64,000 nt of DNA from Malurus cyaneus samueli (taxonomy: Eukaryota; Chordata; Aves; Passeriformes; Maluridae): the NCBI GenBank assembly GCA_009741485.1, contig CM019220.1, positions 2,319,625 through 2,383,624 on the forward strand. The letters are read 5' to 3'. Position 1 is the stretch's first letter; every line of letters begins with the position of its first letter. Of this stretch, positions 12,021 through 23,660 are shown piece by piece. Under the pieces are notes generated by a model that did no database searches, was not told the DNA's origin, and worked only from the letters and a program-made list of their open reading frames with translations. The position numbers and the translations under genes were made by a program.

Positions 12021-13749
12021 AAAGTTTTTCCAAGCAGCTATTTAATCTCATTTTTGCAGGTTTTGGGATATGTTTTCCCCAGTTTACATTTTTCTTTGTC
12101 ACTCTAGTGCTGAGCTTGCCGCCGTCCCTGAGCAGGGATTTCACATCGCCCCAGGAAGCTTTTCCTGCTCTGCTTTGAGCCTGGCACCCAGGTCATTATG
12201 AGGTCCAGAGGTCGTTACTCATGGTGACAAATAAGTAATGGCTTACCTAAAACTATTTTTTCCTCCTAGTAAGGCTCGTAATAAACCTGAGCTCATACCT
12301 TAATTGGCATTCTGTGTGACAGGCCCTTTAGAACCATCAAATATTTGATGAACAAGGCAATAACAGTCATCTCTTACTTTGGTAAGCCTTTCAGATCAGC
12401 ATTGACTCAGGTTGATGAAGATGGATACAGGATCTGTGCCCTAGGAAGTGTTTGTTCTGTAGATACAGGTTATCTGAGAAGGGTGTAAGTTAGCAGAGAT
12501 ATGATATATATGATCTAGATGGATGTTTGGGGAAGTTCATGAGTTTTGAGGTTGACAGCCAGAGTCAGAAGTTTATCATATCAGTGATGTCAGTTTGGCA
12601 GTAATCTTGAACACAAGTTCATGTAAAAATAGGAAGAATAGGAATAAAAATTTAAAAAAAAAAACTTAGGAAAAAATAGCAAATACTTTAAAAGAATAAA
12701 ATATTGTACAAATCAGTTGTGAATCTGAACCACTAAAATGGTGGATAACAAAAAAAAAATCAGAAACAGGCTGTGTGAAAAATTAGTTTATTAAACTTAA
12801 TGTTCTATGTGCAAGAAATACCTGATCTCAGTGTTTTTTTTTTAATCCCTTCTGCTAAGAAATATGGAACACAAATATCTGAGGCTCTGCAGCTCTCTGC
12901 AGGTTCAGGAGATTCACTTTGCTTGGAAGCAGTGCTAGCCAGGGGCCAGGAGATGCTCACAAGCTTTTGGTGAAATGCAGGCAAATCTGCCACTGGTTAC
13001 AGTAGGGTCAGGATTTTATATTACACATTTAAATACATTCATTTTCTGATAGCCTGGGAAGTTACACAAGGCTAAGATAGCAGCTTGTTAGTGTTGTTTG
13101 TGCCTACTTTATCTAATTGAGGGATGTGTGCAGTGTTGTGGACTGTGGAATAGCAGGAGTGCAGCGGCAGGACTGGGGTGCAAGGGTAGAAACAACATTT
13201 CATTATAGAGGCTACCTAATAAAAATGTGAAAATAAAACAGAAAAAGGGTGGGAAAGAAAAAAAAAAGAAAAGCAGACCATACTAGATAAGTGCACTGCA
13301 TAAATCAAAAGGGTTTATGTCATAACATGAACATGTGCCATTCCTGCTCATATATTGAATTTCAGTAGTCGGTTGCATAAAGAAGTAAAGTGTAATGAAA
13401 CTGGCAAGCAAAGTATTCCCTAGTCAGCCTTATCTTTGTTCCATTTGTCCTTCAGATACAGCTTTTCTTGCCTTTTTCAATAAAATCCATCCAGCTTATT
13501 TTTTTTTTTTTTTTTATTTTGCATCTCTCTGTAACTGAGCTGGGAAGACCAATGAGATTCGGTGCTTTTCTAGTTGGGTTCTTAGCAGCTGCTTTTTAAG
13601 AGATCAAAACTTGAATGCTGCTACATGGTATTAAGGCTTAGCTATTGATGTGTCCCTATAGGGGTTATGTTTTTCTGGGGGGGGAGTGGGGAGCAGGGGA
13701 AGGGGTGACCCCTGTGAGTGTGCTCGCCCACAGTAGACACTGCTCTCCT

Positions 13750-13759
13750 TGTTTTCCAG
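13750..13759 (+). promoter_or_regulatory. Splice acceptor of the first visible GTDC1 exon
   Basis: A pyrimidine-rich tract (CTCCTTGTTTTCCAG) ends in AG directly before the point where protein similarity to GTDC1 begins. The exon starts in phase 2. Confidence 0.9.
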
Positions 13760-13927
13760 GATCCTCTTTGCAAGCTCAGTGCTTAACCTGGCTGAACTCA
13801 CTGCCCTCCGCCCTGACCTTGGCAAATTGAAAAAGGTCCTCTACTTCCATGAGAACCAATTGGCATATCCTGTCCAGAAATGCCAGGAAAGGGATTTTCA
13901 GTATGGATACAACCAGGTTCTTTCATG
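13760..13927 (+). CDS. GTDC1: GTDC1 (QTMAN) internal coding exon, upstream of two
   Basis: This exon encodes part of the N-terminal domain of tRNA-queuosine alpha-mannosyltransferase. From established knowledge, this GT4-type enzyme adds mannose to queuosine at the wobble position of cytosolic tRNA-Asp. The reading frame contains LFASSVLNL, LRPDLGKLKK, the hallmark YFHENQLAYP, then KCQERDFQYGYNQ. I match these from memory to vertebrate GTDC1, at roughly residues 60-115 of about 460. The exon follows a pyrimidine-rich acceptor ending TTTTCCAG and ends at the donor TG|GTACGT. It is 168 nt with no in-frame stop. It starts with the last base of a split Arg codon (AG|G) and ends with two bases of a split Cys codon (TG|T), so both borders are phase 2. 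The next exon lies 3.3 kb downstream. The preceding exon, with the start codon, is not visible in the 13.7 kb upstream. Confidence 0.95.
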
Positions 13928-14100
13928 GTACGTGTTGCTCACACTGCTTCTCGTTGTTTAAGGTGTCCTTCTGTCTGCAGCATTATGACCCCAAGGAGTC
14001 CTTCTCCATATACTTCTTTTAATATTAATTATTGAAAATTTTATTTAGTATTGATTATTTTTTTTGTTAATTATTTTGTATTAATATTTTACAAGACCAC

Positions 14101-14327
14101 GTAGTGACAGGAAAAGGGGTGTTCACTTCAAACTGAAAGAGAGTAGGTTCAGATTGAATATACAGAAGGAATTCTTCCTTGTGAGGGTGGTGAGACCCTG
14201 ACACAGGTTGCTCTCATTCCTGGAAGTGTCCAAGGCCAGGTTGGACAAGGCTTGGAGCAGCCTGGGATAGTGGAAAATTATGATCTTTAAGGCTCCTTCC
14301 AACCCAAACCATTCTGTGATTCTATAA
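14101..14327 (+). mobile_element. CR1 LINE fragment, 3' end
   Basis: Sense CR1: AAACTGAAAGAGAGTAGGTT, GGAATTCTTCCTTGTGAGGG, GGAAGTGTCCAAGGCCAGG, and the 3' end CCTTCCAACCCAAACCATTC plus TGTGATTCT. It lies 174 bp downstream of the first visible GTDC1 exon, in opposite orientation to the copy at 11751-12020 upstream of that exon. Confidence 0.93.
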
Positions 14328-15352
14328 ACAATGACTCTGTAGCAAACTGAGCTATCAGCAGAGTCCTGGGGAGAGCTTGATAACATCAGTGTGGCTGAAC
14401 CACTCTGCTCTAAAAAATCTCCTCCATTTATTGTATAAAATCCACCTGGGCTGCCATGCTGTACCCATTGTTGGTGGGATTTTTGACCTGTGCTTTGGCT
14501 GAAAATGATGCTTTGTTTCATGGTTGCTTCACAAAGCTGCAGCTACTCAGCTCGTGCTTGGCCATAGCTTTTATTGCATCCAGCTGAAATTATGGAGAGG
14601 GTTTTAGGGAAATAAACAGAAATTAAAATGTACTGCAGCACTTTTCATGTGAAGAGAGGGCAGTAAACATACCAGATAAATCCTTATATTTCTTTCATCT
14701 TGTATTCAGAAATTGTGCAGTGCTAAAATACCCAGACGTTTTAAAGGCTGCGGTCCTTTATTGTTGCTAAAAACAAATGTATTTCTCGAATCTGAGTTAA
14801 TGAAAGAAGTTAATAACAGCACCACTGAAAAGCTTTGTGGTTAGGCACTGTGCAGACCTAAGTGAAACAGCAAAACTCACTTGTTTTAAATGGAAATAAA
14901 TTCATTTCCATGATCTTCCTCACCTCTCTCTTGCTAGAAGAATTATTAAGAATAGGGCTTGGGCATTTTAAGGTGCAACTTAAGCTTTTGTGTCTTTATA
15001 ATCCAAGGCAGTTGATGTTGAAATTTCTCAGTTAATGATCTGTGTATGCTCTGGCCATTCTGCAGCTGCCTCTGCCACAGTGTTTGCAACATGTTTCCCT
15101 TACTGAGCTGTGAAGATGGGAAAATGAAGTGAAAAGATCTTTTGAAAACAGTAGCAGCCATTTTCAGATGTTCTAACAAAAAGAAGTGTTTTCTGGCACT
15201 GGGAAAGGCATATATTTTTTTGTATATATATTTTGCTTTATTGTGGCAGTTATTTTTCATACATCTGTTGTAAACTGACAAGCATTTGTCCTGAAAATAT
15301 GCATTTTAAGTATCTTCTTAGATATAAAAAAAAAAAAAGATTTTTACAGATC

Positions 15353-15503
15353 AGAGAATTGTGGAATGGTTTGGGTTGGAAGGGACCTTAAAGACCATCC
15401 CATCCCACTCCCTGCCATGGGCAGGGACACCTTCCACTATCCCAGGCTGCTCCAAGCCCTGTCCAACCCAGCCTTGGACACTTCCAGGGATCCAGGGGCA
15501 ATG
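15353..15503 (-). mobile_element. CR1 LINE fragment, 3' end
   Basis: A well-preserved antisense CR1 tail (GGTTTGGGTTGGAAGGGACC, CAGGGACACCTTCCACTATC, CTTCCAGGGATCCAGGGGCA). Two overlapping open frames here are repeat-derived. It lies upstream of the second GTDC1 exon. Confidence 0.94.
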
Positions 15504-17219
15504 GATGCTCCATTCTGTCCCCTTCAGTCTCCACTGTCTTCTTCATGTAGTTACATAATATTAATTTCCCATTTCTGTTCTGCTGAAACCCCAGTTTAAC
15601 AGAAAATAGAAGCCATCTCTGTATTATTCTTCACACTCCAGTGGTGACCTGCAAAGACGTGCCATCTTCTCATCTTCCAGATATGTTAGAAATGGGGAAA
15701 ATGTACCTTTCCAATTTTACATAGAGGTTTTGGTGATAAAATTAGAGCATTTTGAACCTTCTGGTTGGTGCTTGGTATTATTAAAAATATAGAATCCTGT
15801 TTTTTGTACCTGATGTTTCTGAGGAGTTCATCTTTCGAATTTGCCCCTGGTTTGCAGAGCCTGCAGGAAGGAGTTAGGGCAGATAAGATTTCATTCACAA
15901 GAGAAGCTGGGATGGTGTTGTTGGAGCCTTTTGCACGTGTCAGAGAGCAGCAAAGAAACGTGTCAGGATCCTGCCTCATGTCATCTGTAAATCAGTGCAG
16001 AAAAGATGACTTCTGTACAAAACTGAGGCCACCAATGGGTTAAAAACCACAGGTGGGGAAGAGGGTGGGATGCCAGAAATCATTTCAGCTCCTGCAGCCT
16101 GCTTGAAAAGGATTATTTCTCTCTAATGTTGGGGTTTTTTTTTTTGCTTTTCCTGCTGACTCCTGCTGCTTTGGTGAGCAGTGTCAGTTCTCTTTCTTGA
16201 CCAGACAGCAGAAAGATGCAGAGAGGATGAATGACAGCCTCTCACCTCAAATATACTTTTTACCAGCCCTGTGACTTATGAACACATGTCCTCAATGTAT
16301 CTTCTGACCTGTAGGTCTGTATTACAATATATAACATATTGAGAAAACCAACTGGCCATAAAGCATTTCTTACCTCAGCTAGTGTTGTGTGTATTGGTGT
16401 AACTCAGGTTGTGGCAGCACTGCCAGGATAAGCTTCCAAATACTTCAGGTTTTTTATCACTGCTTATTTTCTCCAGGCTGAACTCTAAGTGGAGAAATAA
16501 TACCTACATTATCATTGATGCATCTTCAAATTATTGATCTGATTGATTTTAAAATATAGCTGTAGGGATAAAATAATAAATTTACATGCCATTTTTTTTC
16601 AAACTTTTTTGGGGAAGGGCCATTGTATGCTATGTATTTTATTTTTATATAATGAATATACTCTTAGGATTATGTCTGCCTATGTTGAAATAACACTGCA
16701 TTTCTTTAGTGTCCTGCTGCCTGACACACAGTTAAAGGTGGGTTGACCAAAGGTAAGTTGTCCTTCAATAAAAAGAAATTTTTTTTTCTTTTAGAAAGGA
16801 AAGAAAAGAAAGGAATTTTCATTTTCTTCCAGCTTTAATTCTGCAAAAGTCAGATTACAGTGGGCCTTATCTGTTTATAATGCTTCTAAGAGATGATGAC
16901 AGTAATACTATACTTATCATTTTATGAATAAAACTCCACAGATAGAATAGGGTGTGCTTCTTTAGATTAATAATACTAATTTATTTTTAGTTGAAAAAGG
17001 TTAACATCTTTTCAAAGAGTGAATCAAGAGAAATTAAGACATTTCTGATTAAGGTACATATGCTGCTCTTAATTCACGTGAAAAGGCTGATTTTAATTAG
17101 CATCCACTTGCACCTTTTGCCTGTTGATGAGAATATGTATCCTATTCCCACTGTCTGTAGAACAATTCTGTTCCTTTTGTGGCAGCAATATGTTCATTAA
17201 TCTTCACTGCTTTTTACAG

Positions 17220-17393
17220 TTTGGTTGCTGATGTTGTGGTGTTCAACTCTGCTTTTAATATGGAATCCTTTCTCAAATCCATTGGAAAATTTATGAAGCT
17301 GATTCCTGACCACAGACCTAAGGATTTGGAAAAAATAATCAGACCGAAGTGCCAAGTTCTTTATTTTCCAGTCAGGTTTCCTGATGTGAGCAG
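17220..17393 (+). CDS. GTDC1: GTDC1 (QTMAN) internal coding exon, downstream of two
   Basis: This is the next coding exon of the queuosine-tRNA mannosyltransferase. Its first base completes the Cys codon begun at 13926. It then reads [44 protein letters not shown] and FPDVS, which I match from memory to vertebrate GTDC1 at about residues 116-173. This is the end of the DUF3524-type N-terminal domain; the FNS segment sits in the conserved Rossmann-like core. The acceptor is TTTTTACAG and the donor is AG|GTCAGT. The exon is 174 nt, open throughout, and again phase 2 at both ends, so skipping it would keep the frame. The following exon, expected to begin near the FMPKHK segment of the human protein, was not found before the window end. 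The intron therefore appears to exceed 46 kb, which fits the very large introns known for this gene. Confidence 0.95.
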
Positions 17394-17459
17394 GTCAGTA
17401 CATTTTCCACGTCATAAATTGCCTCCAGCCTGTCAAAACTCTGTATTTATGGTGACGTT

Positions 17460-17605
17460 CTAACTAATCAGCTAAAGCATCGTTAATGAATGAGTTTGAT
17501 AATATGCAAAATCCCCTAATTGATAAATGTATTTCAATAATCAGAGGCTATTGAGGCAGCCGAGCCTGTCCTCGGTGCCTGTCGTGCAAACTCACATCGT
17601 GTTGC
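17460..17605. promoter_or_regulatory. Candidate intronic regulatory element next to the second GTDC1 exon
   Basis: Starting 67 bp after the exon, this stretch carries homeodomain/octamer-like words (CGTTAATGAATG, ATATGCAAAAT, CCCTAATTGATAA). Four CpGs follow in about 40 bases (17561-17599). No repeat signature is seen. The combination suggests a conserved intronic element; function is inferred. Confidence 0.25.
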
Positions 17606-20600
17606 AGTGAGATTTTATTCCCTTCTCCCTTCCCTATGTATTTTATGGCTTTCCAGGTAGGCAGGAGTGTTCCTGTGCAGGGAGAAGCCGTGCAGATGTT
17701 GGCATTTGCTGCAGCAGGAGTTGCTCTTCTTTCCTCCTCGGTTACTCTGAAGGACGTTTTTTATTGCCCTCGTTTCAGAGCCCGTCTTGAAATTAGCAGT
17801 GGGTTATGTGGCTCAAAGGGAACATTCACAGGATCCTTTTCACTTTTGATTAAACCTGGCACAATTGTTTTTCCTGTTATAAGGGACTCTCCTCCCACCG
17901 AACAGGAACTTTGCTTCAGTGGGACCGGCACTAAATAGAGTGTGATTCTGCAATTTGATTATACTCTTAAAACCAACACCATGCTGGGTACATTTTTTTT
18001 TTTTGCTGAAATAAGGATGGGAAGCACTGCAATGACTTTGCAAGAGCCCAGCTTTTGATCTGATAATAAGTTCTGGCCACACTTGAGATCTTTGTCCCTG
18101 ACCAGCCTGTACTTAGAGTTATTTCAAAGGCTAAATATACATGTGTGGTAGTTTGAGGTGGAGAAATTTTTAGTGCAGGAGCTGAGGTCATGCACTCACT
18201 GATGTACTCAAACTGCAAGGTTTGAGTTTCAGTGTCTTGGAGCACTTCACATTCTAAAATACTGATGCAAATCATTTAGCAATCACCGCCTAAAGTTAAA
18301 TCTTTTAATCTCTATTTTTGACAAGTGGGTTAAAATCCTCCAGTGTCCTTCAGGGACGTGGCTGCCTGGATGGCAGCACAGTTCAGTACCTGTGTATCTT
18401 TGAGGATCTGCTATTCCTTCTTGGAGTACAGAGCTTTGGAGTGCAGGGAATGCTGTGGGTGCTCAGCATATTTGACATGGAGCCAATTCCAAAGGCTCTT
18501 GTGGTTTTGGCATACCTTAGGAAGTCATGTGGCCCAGGCCTAGTTTTGGAGATGAAGTTATGATAACCCTGTCTCATATATTAAATCAGCTCTTTGGGAC
18601 TTGTCAGCCCCGGCAGATGGGGTCAGACAAGATCTGACAAATTAGGCTGAAGTCATCACACACTCAGCATTCATTTGTCCAAAGCAGGAGGTGCTTAGGT
18701 GGGTAAAATCAGCATCCTGCTACTCAAACTGGTACAGCAGGAAGATCTCACATCTCACTATGTGCTCTTTTAGAGTCCTGCTCTCATGTTTAATCCCGTC
18801 TCACAAAGCAGAACACCTTTCCCATTTTTATTGTGGTCGCTGCACTTGAAATCATATCAAAAACCTCTTTTCAGCAGTGATGAGCAAAATTAGGATGTTC
18901 ATAAACAACTGTGTGACTGTAAAACTTTCACAGAGAGGAGTTAGAAACAAAGATTAATATCAGCTCTATTATATCTACTATATATTTTATTCAACAGCTA
19001 ATTCTAGATGTAAGATCTGGAGTGGTTAGACAAAGTCCAATATCAAGACAGGGAAAAAAAAAAAAGAAAAAAGGGCTGCTTCTTCCTAGCTCTGAAGTTC
19101 TTTGGGCTTTGACCTTCAGCTGCAGCCAATATTTGCTATTTCTTTCCATGTTTTACATAAAGTTGAATGCACCTGTGGCAATTCAAAGCTGGTTTTTTAA
19201 TTTAGATTGTATTAGTATAGTGACTGAATGGAGATTGAGGAGAAAAAGGTTAAGAAAAATTGTGGCCAAGCTAAAATTTATAAAGCAAGCTCTTAGCCCA
19301 GAGTGTTTTTCAAGTTATTTTCAAATGGTAATTTGCTTTATCCAAACCAAACTCATACAGTGTAAGTAAGTGATTATTTGCATGACTGACAATCATTTCA
19401 GTGCCTGCAGTCTTTTTAAAATGCATAATTTTGCTGAGATGTTGGGAAAATATTTAAAAATTCTGAAGGCAAAATAACCAGGGTGGGTTTTTCATTTTTT
19501 CATTTTGACCTCTTTTATTTTGCGTGTGAATGTCTCAGGGTGTGTTTGTGTCTGAAACATAATCTACATTTGGATTGGGGAGAGAGAGGTGATCTGAGAA
19601 ATCATCCTCACGCATGTGATGGGGAGCTTTTTAAGATTATTTTAGATTAATATTGCAGTTGTAGGGCAAAATAAAATGTATCTGGCACTTGATCAAAACC
19701 AGTGTAATGAAGGATCATGTCAGCAGAGTTAATCCTGTAAAATATCTACCTTTTAATGTAATAACTGTAGGTGATGGGCACAAACAGCACAAGCAGCATA
19801 GTAAATGATGACTTAAGAGGGGAGGTATAATGATGAAGGATATCCTAGGAAACACTTGTGGGTACTCTTAGAGGCACCACTGTAATGTGTAATGTGTATT
19901 TAAATGTTTCAAATGGGCCTCTAACCATGGCTATTTTACTTCTGAGAAGAAGTTATTGATGCTTTTTAATAAAGTATCTTTTTTCTAATAAATACGTGTC
20001 ATTAAGGACCCGTGTTGGTGTTCCCAGAGCAAACCCACCAGACTGTGGTCCTTATCTGACAATGAGAAGAGATGAAAGGATTTGAGGATTTGACAGAATA
20101 AGGTATTTACTGACCTAATCCTCCTGTTTTCTGTTTCTAACAATGACTGGCTTCCATATCACATCCTATGGTGCCACGGCTACTCCCCACATACTCACTC
20201 CACGTGATTTCTGACTTGAATTCTGCTCTTTGTACATTCTAATGAAGTATATTATGTAGGCAAAAATATCAGAGTATTTCTGAGCTTGGGGCCAAAAACT
20301 CTTCTGAGTTAAGGCTGTCCCTTCACAATTCATTGGTAATGCAAGGGATGGAGACCAATGGCTGATCTGCCAGATGTGCTGTGTATCAGACTGGGCTTTT
20401 ATAGCACAGTGAATTAAATACATCATAATTCACACTTACGTGGCCATTGATTTAATAATAATGTATTTCCTAGTGTAACATATATAAAATACTTTGTTTT
20501 TTCACTGTACAGTCAATAGAATATATTTTTATATGACCTGTTTCCACTTTTGCACTGTAAATTGATGGTCTAGGAAGAGAATTCCCTTTTGACAGATGTT

Positions 20601-20691
20601 GTCTTTGGTGCTTACTTCTTCACATGACAACAGAGCCCTCTGGAAAGCTCTGCAAGGTCTTTGTATTTGAATATCCATTGGACCATTATCC

Positions 20692-20780
20692 TGATCTAGT
20701 GGAAGGTATCTCTGCCTGTGGCAGAACTGAATGATCTTTGAGGTCTCTTCCAACCCAAATCATTCCATGATTCTATGATT
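20692..20780 (+). mobile_element. CR1 LINE fragment, 3' end
   Basis: The sense CR1 terminus CTGATCTAGTGGAAGGTATC, GAGGTCTCTTCCAACCCAAA, TCATTCCATGATTCTATGAT. The tandem ATTCTATG-type end is the CR1 3' microsatellite. Confidence 0.9.
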
Positions 20781-21702
20781 TCATACTAATTGTCCCAGCC
20801 CATCATTGCCTGCATTGTCAGTGTTAGTTTGCAAAGCAGGGTCAGATTGGGTACTCCTTGGAATTCATTCCAACAAAAATTATAATTTAGATTTTGGTTA
20901 TTATTACTATTCCTCTGATTGTAGTATATCTTTATTGTTATCACAATGTGGTAGGAAAGGAAGATGTCTTTATAAGCAAGAATGAAGTAACATTCTTAAG
21001 AGCTTAGAATTCACATGGGACTAAGGTGGAATAATATAAAAGAATCATGAGAGTATGAAGATTACAGCAGAAAATAGAAACAGCTTTTTTTTAAGGGGTG
21101 AAACTTGTTAGTGAGCGTCTTGTGCTGTCTGTATTAGACATGTTGGAGTAGAATTAAAGATTTTAGACTTTCTTCATCTGCTTTTATAACTTAGTACAGT
21201 TAACAGGCTATTTTCAAGCATTTTTGCTTATATTTTTTTAGTTATAGTATAGAGAGAGGCAGAATTGGCCAATTTAGAGAATATTTTAGGGCTAGTCAAG
21301 GGAGTTCATGAGTAAAGCAGAAGTTTTTAAAAGATGCTGACAGTATCTCTTGTGCTTAAACGTGTGGGGGAGCCTGTATTGGAGAAATAAAAAAAAATAA
21401 TTGCATCACTTGGACCAGGTTTACAGGGCTGAAATTAACTGGAAAAATGCAGATGTCAATGAGCAAGGAGAGACTTGAATTCACAGGAGCCCAAAGCTAT
21501 GGATGAGCACTGGGGACACGTCTGCGTCGCAGGGAAAGATGCTCAACAGTGGTACCCACGTGAGCAGTAGTGAACTGTCTTGTATCTGGGAAGCACTAGA
21601 TAACTTAGAAGAGCAGTTTTTGGCTAATTAGCCTTCCAGTGAAATGGGATATATTAGCTTAGGTGGAGTGCTAATGACAGTGACTCTGGTACTGGGGACA
21701 AA

Positions 21703-21757
21703 GACTGCCTTTGGTGGGGGCTCGGGTATCTCTGTGGTGCCACCACCAAAGGCAGTC
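21703..21757. repeat. 15-bp perfect inverted repeat (hairpin)
   Basis: GACTGCCTTTGGTGG at 21703-21717 is exactly complementary to CCACCAAAGGCAGTC at 21743-21757, with a 25-base loop. Partial pairing extends outward (GGTACTG... against ...CAGTACC). The transcript could form a stable stem. Confidence 0.85.
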
Positions 21758-22060
21758 AGTACCCCCTCTCCGGTGGCACAGGCTCACTGCCACCAAACTT
21801 TATGGGCAATTTGCATAATTAGAAAGTGCCACTAGACTGCTCCTACCTTGGGGCTTGCTGCTGAAGAGCTGGGTGATGGAAATTGCTCCCCAGAATGTCT
21901 TTCCTCCTCACCTGCCGCAAGCGGGGTTTAAGGATCGGTGTTGGCGTGCCAAGAGTTCTGCAACGAGCACGAGGGATGCTCTCAGGATCTGGGACACAGC
22001 CCCTGTTGGGAGGAAAGTGCAGTGTGGGCTCAAAAAAACATAAAATGGAGTCTTTCCATT

Positions 22061-22090
22061 GTTGGCAGTGGGGTGGTTGGCAGTGGGGTG
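22061..22090. repeat. Tandem duplication of a 15-bp unit
   Basis: Two exact copies of GTTGGCAGTGGGGTG lie end to end. Confidence 0.9.
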
Positions 22091-23539
22091 GTTCCTCTTG
22101 CCCCTCTTGCTCTGCAGCAAGGCTTGGGTGCTTCAGTGAAGGATACCTTCATGTGCAGTGCTGTTTTCTCACATGATCCTTCCCCCACACACTCATTGTA
22201 TGCTGTTGTGGGTGATGCAGGAGTTTCCATTCTCCCTCTGGATCATGGAAGAGCTGTTTTCCAAGCCTTAGAACATGCCAGTTTTATCTCCAAAATATTT
22301 ATCCTCAGACTACTCCAGCAGCATCAGTCCAAGAACACCCTCCTAGAGAAGGGCCTGGCTGAAGAGTCTGCTGGGATGCATTCATTCTGCAAAACTTGCT
22401 AAAAAGTAATTTCTTTTTATCTATTCAGGGACAAAAATAGTTTTACTGACTCTCTTTTATCTGTCGTATAGGTATTCCACTAAACACTATCATAATAACC
22501 ATTTAGGCTCACAATAGCTCACAAGGATACTTAAGCAGAATTCTCTGTGCAACCCACTTTTTTATTATGTTGGGTACTGCTCATGTTGCATACAACACAT
22601 TCCCATAAAACTTGCTTTTTGTATTTACAGAGAAATTTCTCTGGAGAGTTAAGGTCTTGTAAAACATTCTTGTTCTACAGCGTGAACGAATTATCATACT
22701 CTGGGGAATTAAAAGTGAAGTGTACTGAAGAAAAGAATTTTTTCATTAAAATGCAGTTTATATTGATAAAACAGATTACTAGCATTTGATGAAATGTGAA
22801 ACTTGGATCTACCCATATCGCTAAATCACCAGTAGGTTTATTTTGGCAAGAAGAATAGTATGTAATGTATATCAGGACCAATCGTTACACAGTACCTGTT
22901 AGTTTTGTATCAGATTAAATTGTCTTTCACTAAAGTACTTGGAAAAAACCCTACTATATCTGTATCTTGAAGTAGCAGAATGTGGTAACCAAGAATATTA
23001 GAAAATAAAAGCTGTCGTGTTATCAGTTTTGGCACAGTCATTTATCAATCAGTATTTTAAACATTGACAAGTGGTAATTTAATAGGGAATGACCCTGTTG
23101 GCAGGAAGTTCTAATGACAGATGATGCAAACTCATTTATCACTATGGGGCTGTGCTGGCTTCTTACCTTTCTCAGTATCACAGCTCATATTTTCCAAGTC
23201 TGGGATGTGAGAAGCCACAAAGGGCAAAACCTGTGGCACTGAGCCTATAACCACTCCCATCTAATCTGATTAACCCCTTAGCTGCAAATTTCTCTGCAGC
23301 AGAGCTGGTAAAAGCTGTGAGTTCTCCTACTGATTTAAATACCGTTTGCTTTTAAGGAGGATTTTCCATAACACTTTCCCATAGGCAGCTTTTTCAGAAA
23401 TATTTGAGTTGTGTCACTTTGAATACAAAGTTGAGACGTGCCGGTGCTTGGCTTTCAAAAACAAACCACATCCTAATAATTAATAGCACATTTCATTAGC
23501 AGGCATTAAAAATATTGCATGCGGTGCCCTATACAATGG

Positions 23540-23660
23540 GCAGCTATTATTATTATTATCATTACTACTCGAGAAGGAAATTGATGCATTCAGAGGTTTA
23601 ATTGATTCGTGCATATTCATGTGGGAAGTCAGTGGTAGAGTCACGACTGGACTGGATTAT
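23540..23660 (-). mobile_element. MIR-type SINE fragment
   Basis: Read on the given strand it follows the reverse complement of the MIR tail. ATTATTATTATCATTACTAC is followed by GAAGGAAATTGATGCATTCAG, AGAGGTTTAATTGATTCG and AAGTCAGTGGTAGAGTCACG, paralleling the MIR pattern of GAGGAAACTGAGG, AGAGGTTAAGTGACTTG and AGTAAGTGGCAGAG. MIRs are ancient in amniotes and usually badly eroded in birds, so this degree of order is notable. Confidence 0.6.

Larger units (their letters stand above)
1..13759 (+). other. GTDC1: GTDC1 upstream intron, 3' part
   Basis: The whole stretch before the first visible exon reads as intron of GTDC1. I looked for the expected preceding coding exon (GGSHKQLVDL and AKKWHWRAR segments) in both the open frames and the DNA, and did not find it. 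The stretch holds CR1 fragments near 6.4, 8.9 and 11.8 kb, poly-T tracts at 1203-1218 and 13499-13515, an (AAAT)n run near 992-1006, two assembly gaps, and a few CpG-retaining islands listed separately. The 145-codon frame at 11267-11704 is pyrimidine-rich and hydrophobic without domain similarity, and is probably not coding. Alternative 5' exons or an internal promoter cannot be excluded by eye. Confidence 0.75.
13928..17219 (+). other. GTDC1: GTDC1 intron between the two visible exons
   Basis: This complete 3.3-kb intron runs from GTACGT to TTTTTACAG. It contains a sense CR1 fragment about 170 bp after the first exon and an antisense CR1 fragment at about 15.35 kb. The rest is AT-rich unique-looking sequence. 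The short open frames here (for example 15765-16043 on + and 14946-15281 on -) have no recognisable domains. I see no RNA gene. Confidence 0.9.
21480..22400. other. GC-richer intronic block of unknown nature
   Basis: This stretch is visibly richer in G, C and CpG than its surroundings. It contains a strong inverted repeat (21703-21757), a 15-bp tandem duplication (22061-22090) and the window's longest open frame (154 codons on +, 21938-22402). Overlapping frames also exist on the other strand, and none shows a domain I recognise. It could be a lineage-specific repeat or degraded retroelement. I see no LTR ends or poly-A tail. Confidence 0.3.

Noticed and set aside
18110..18260. TGTGGTAGTTTGAGG as a possible LTR start
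   Set aside because: No matching second LTR, polyadenylation signal or target-site duplication could be found.
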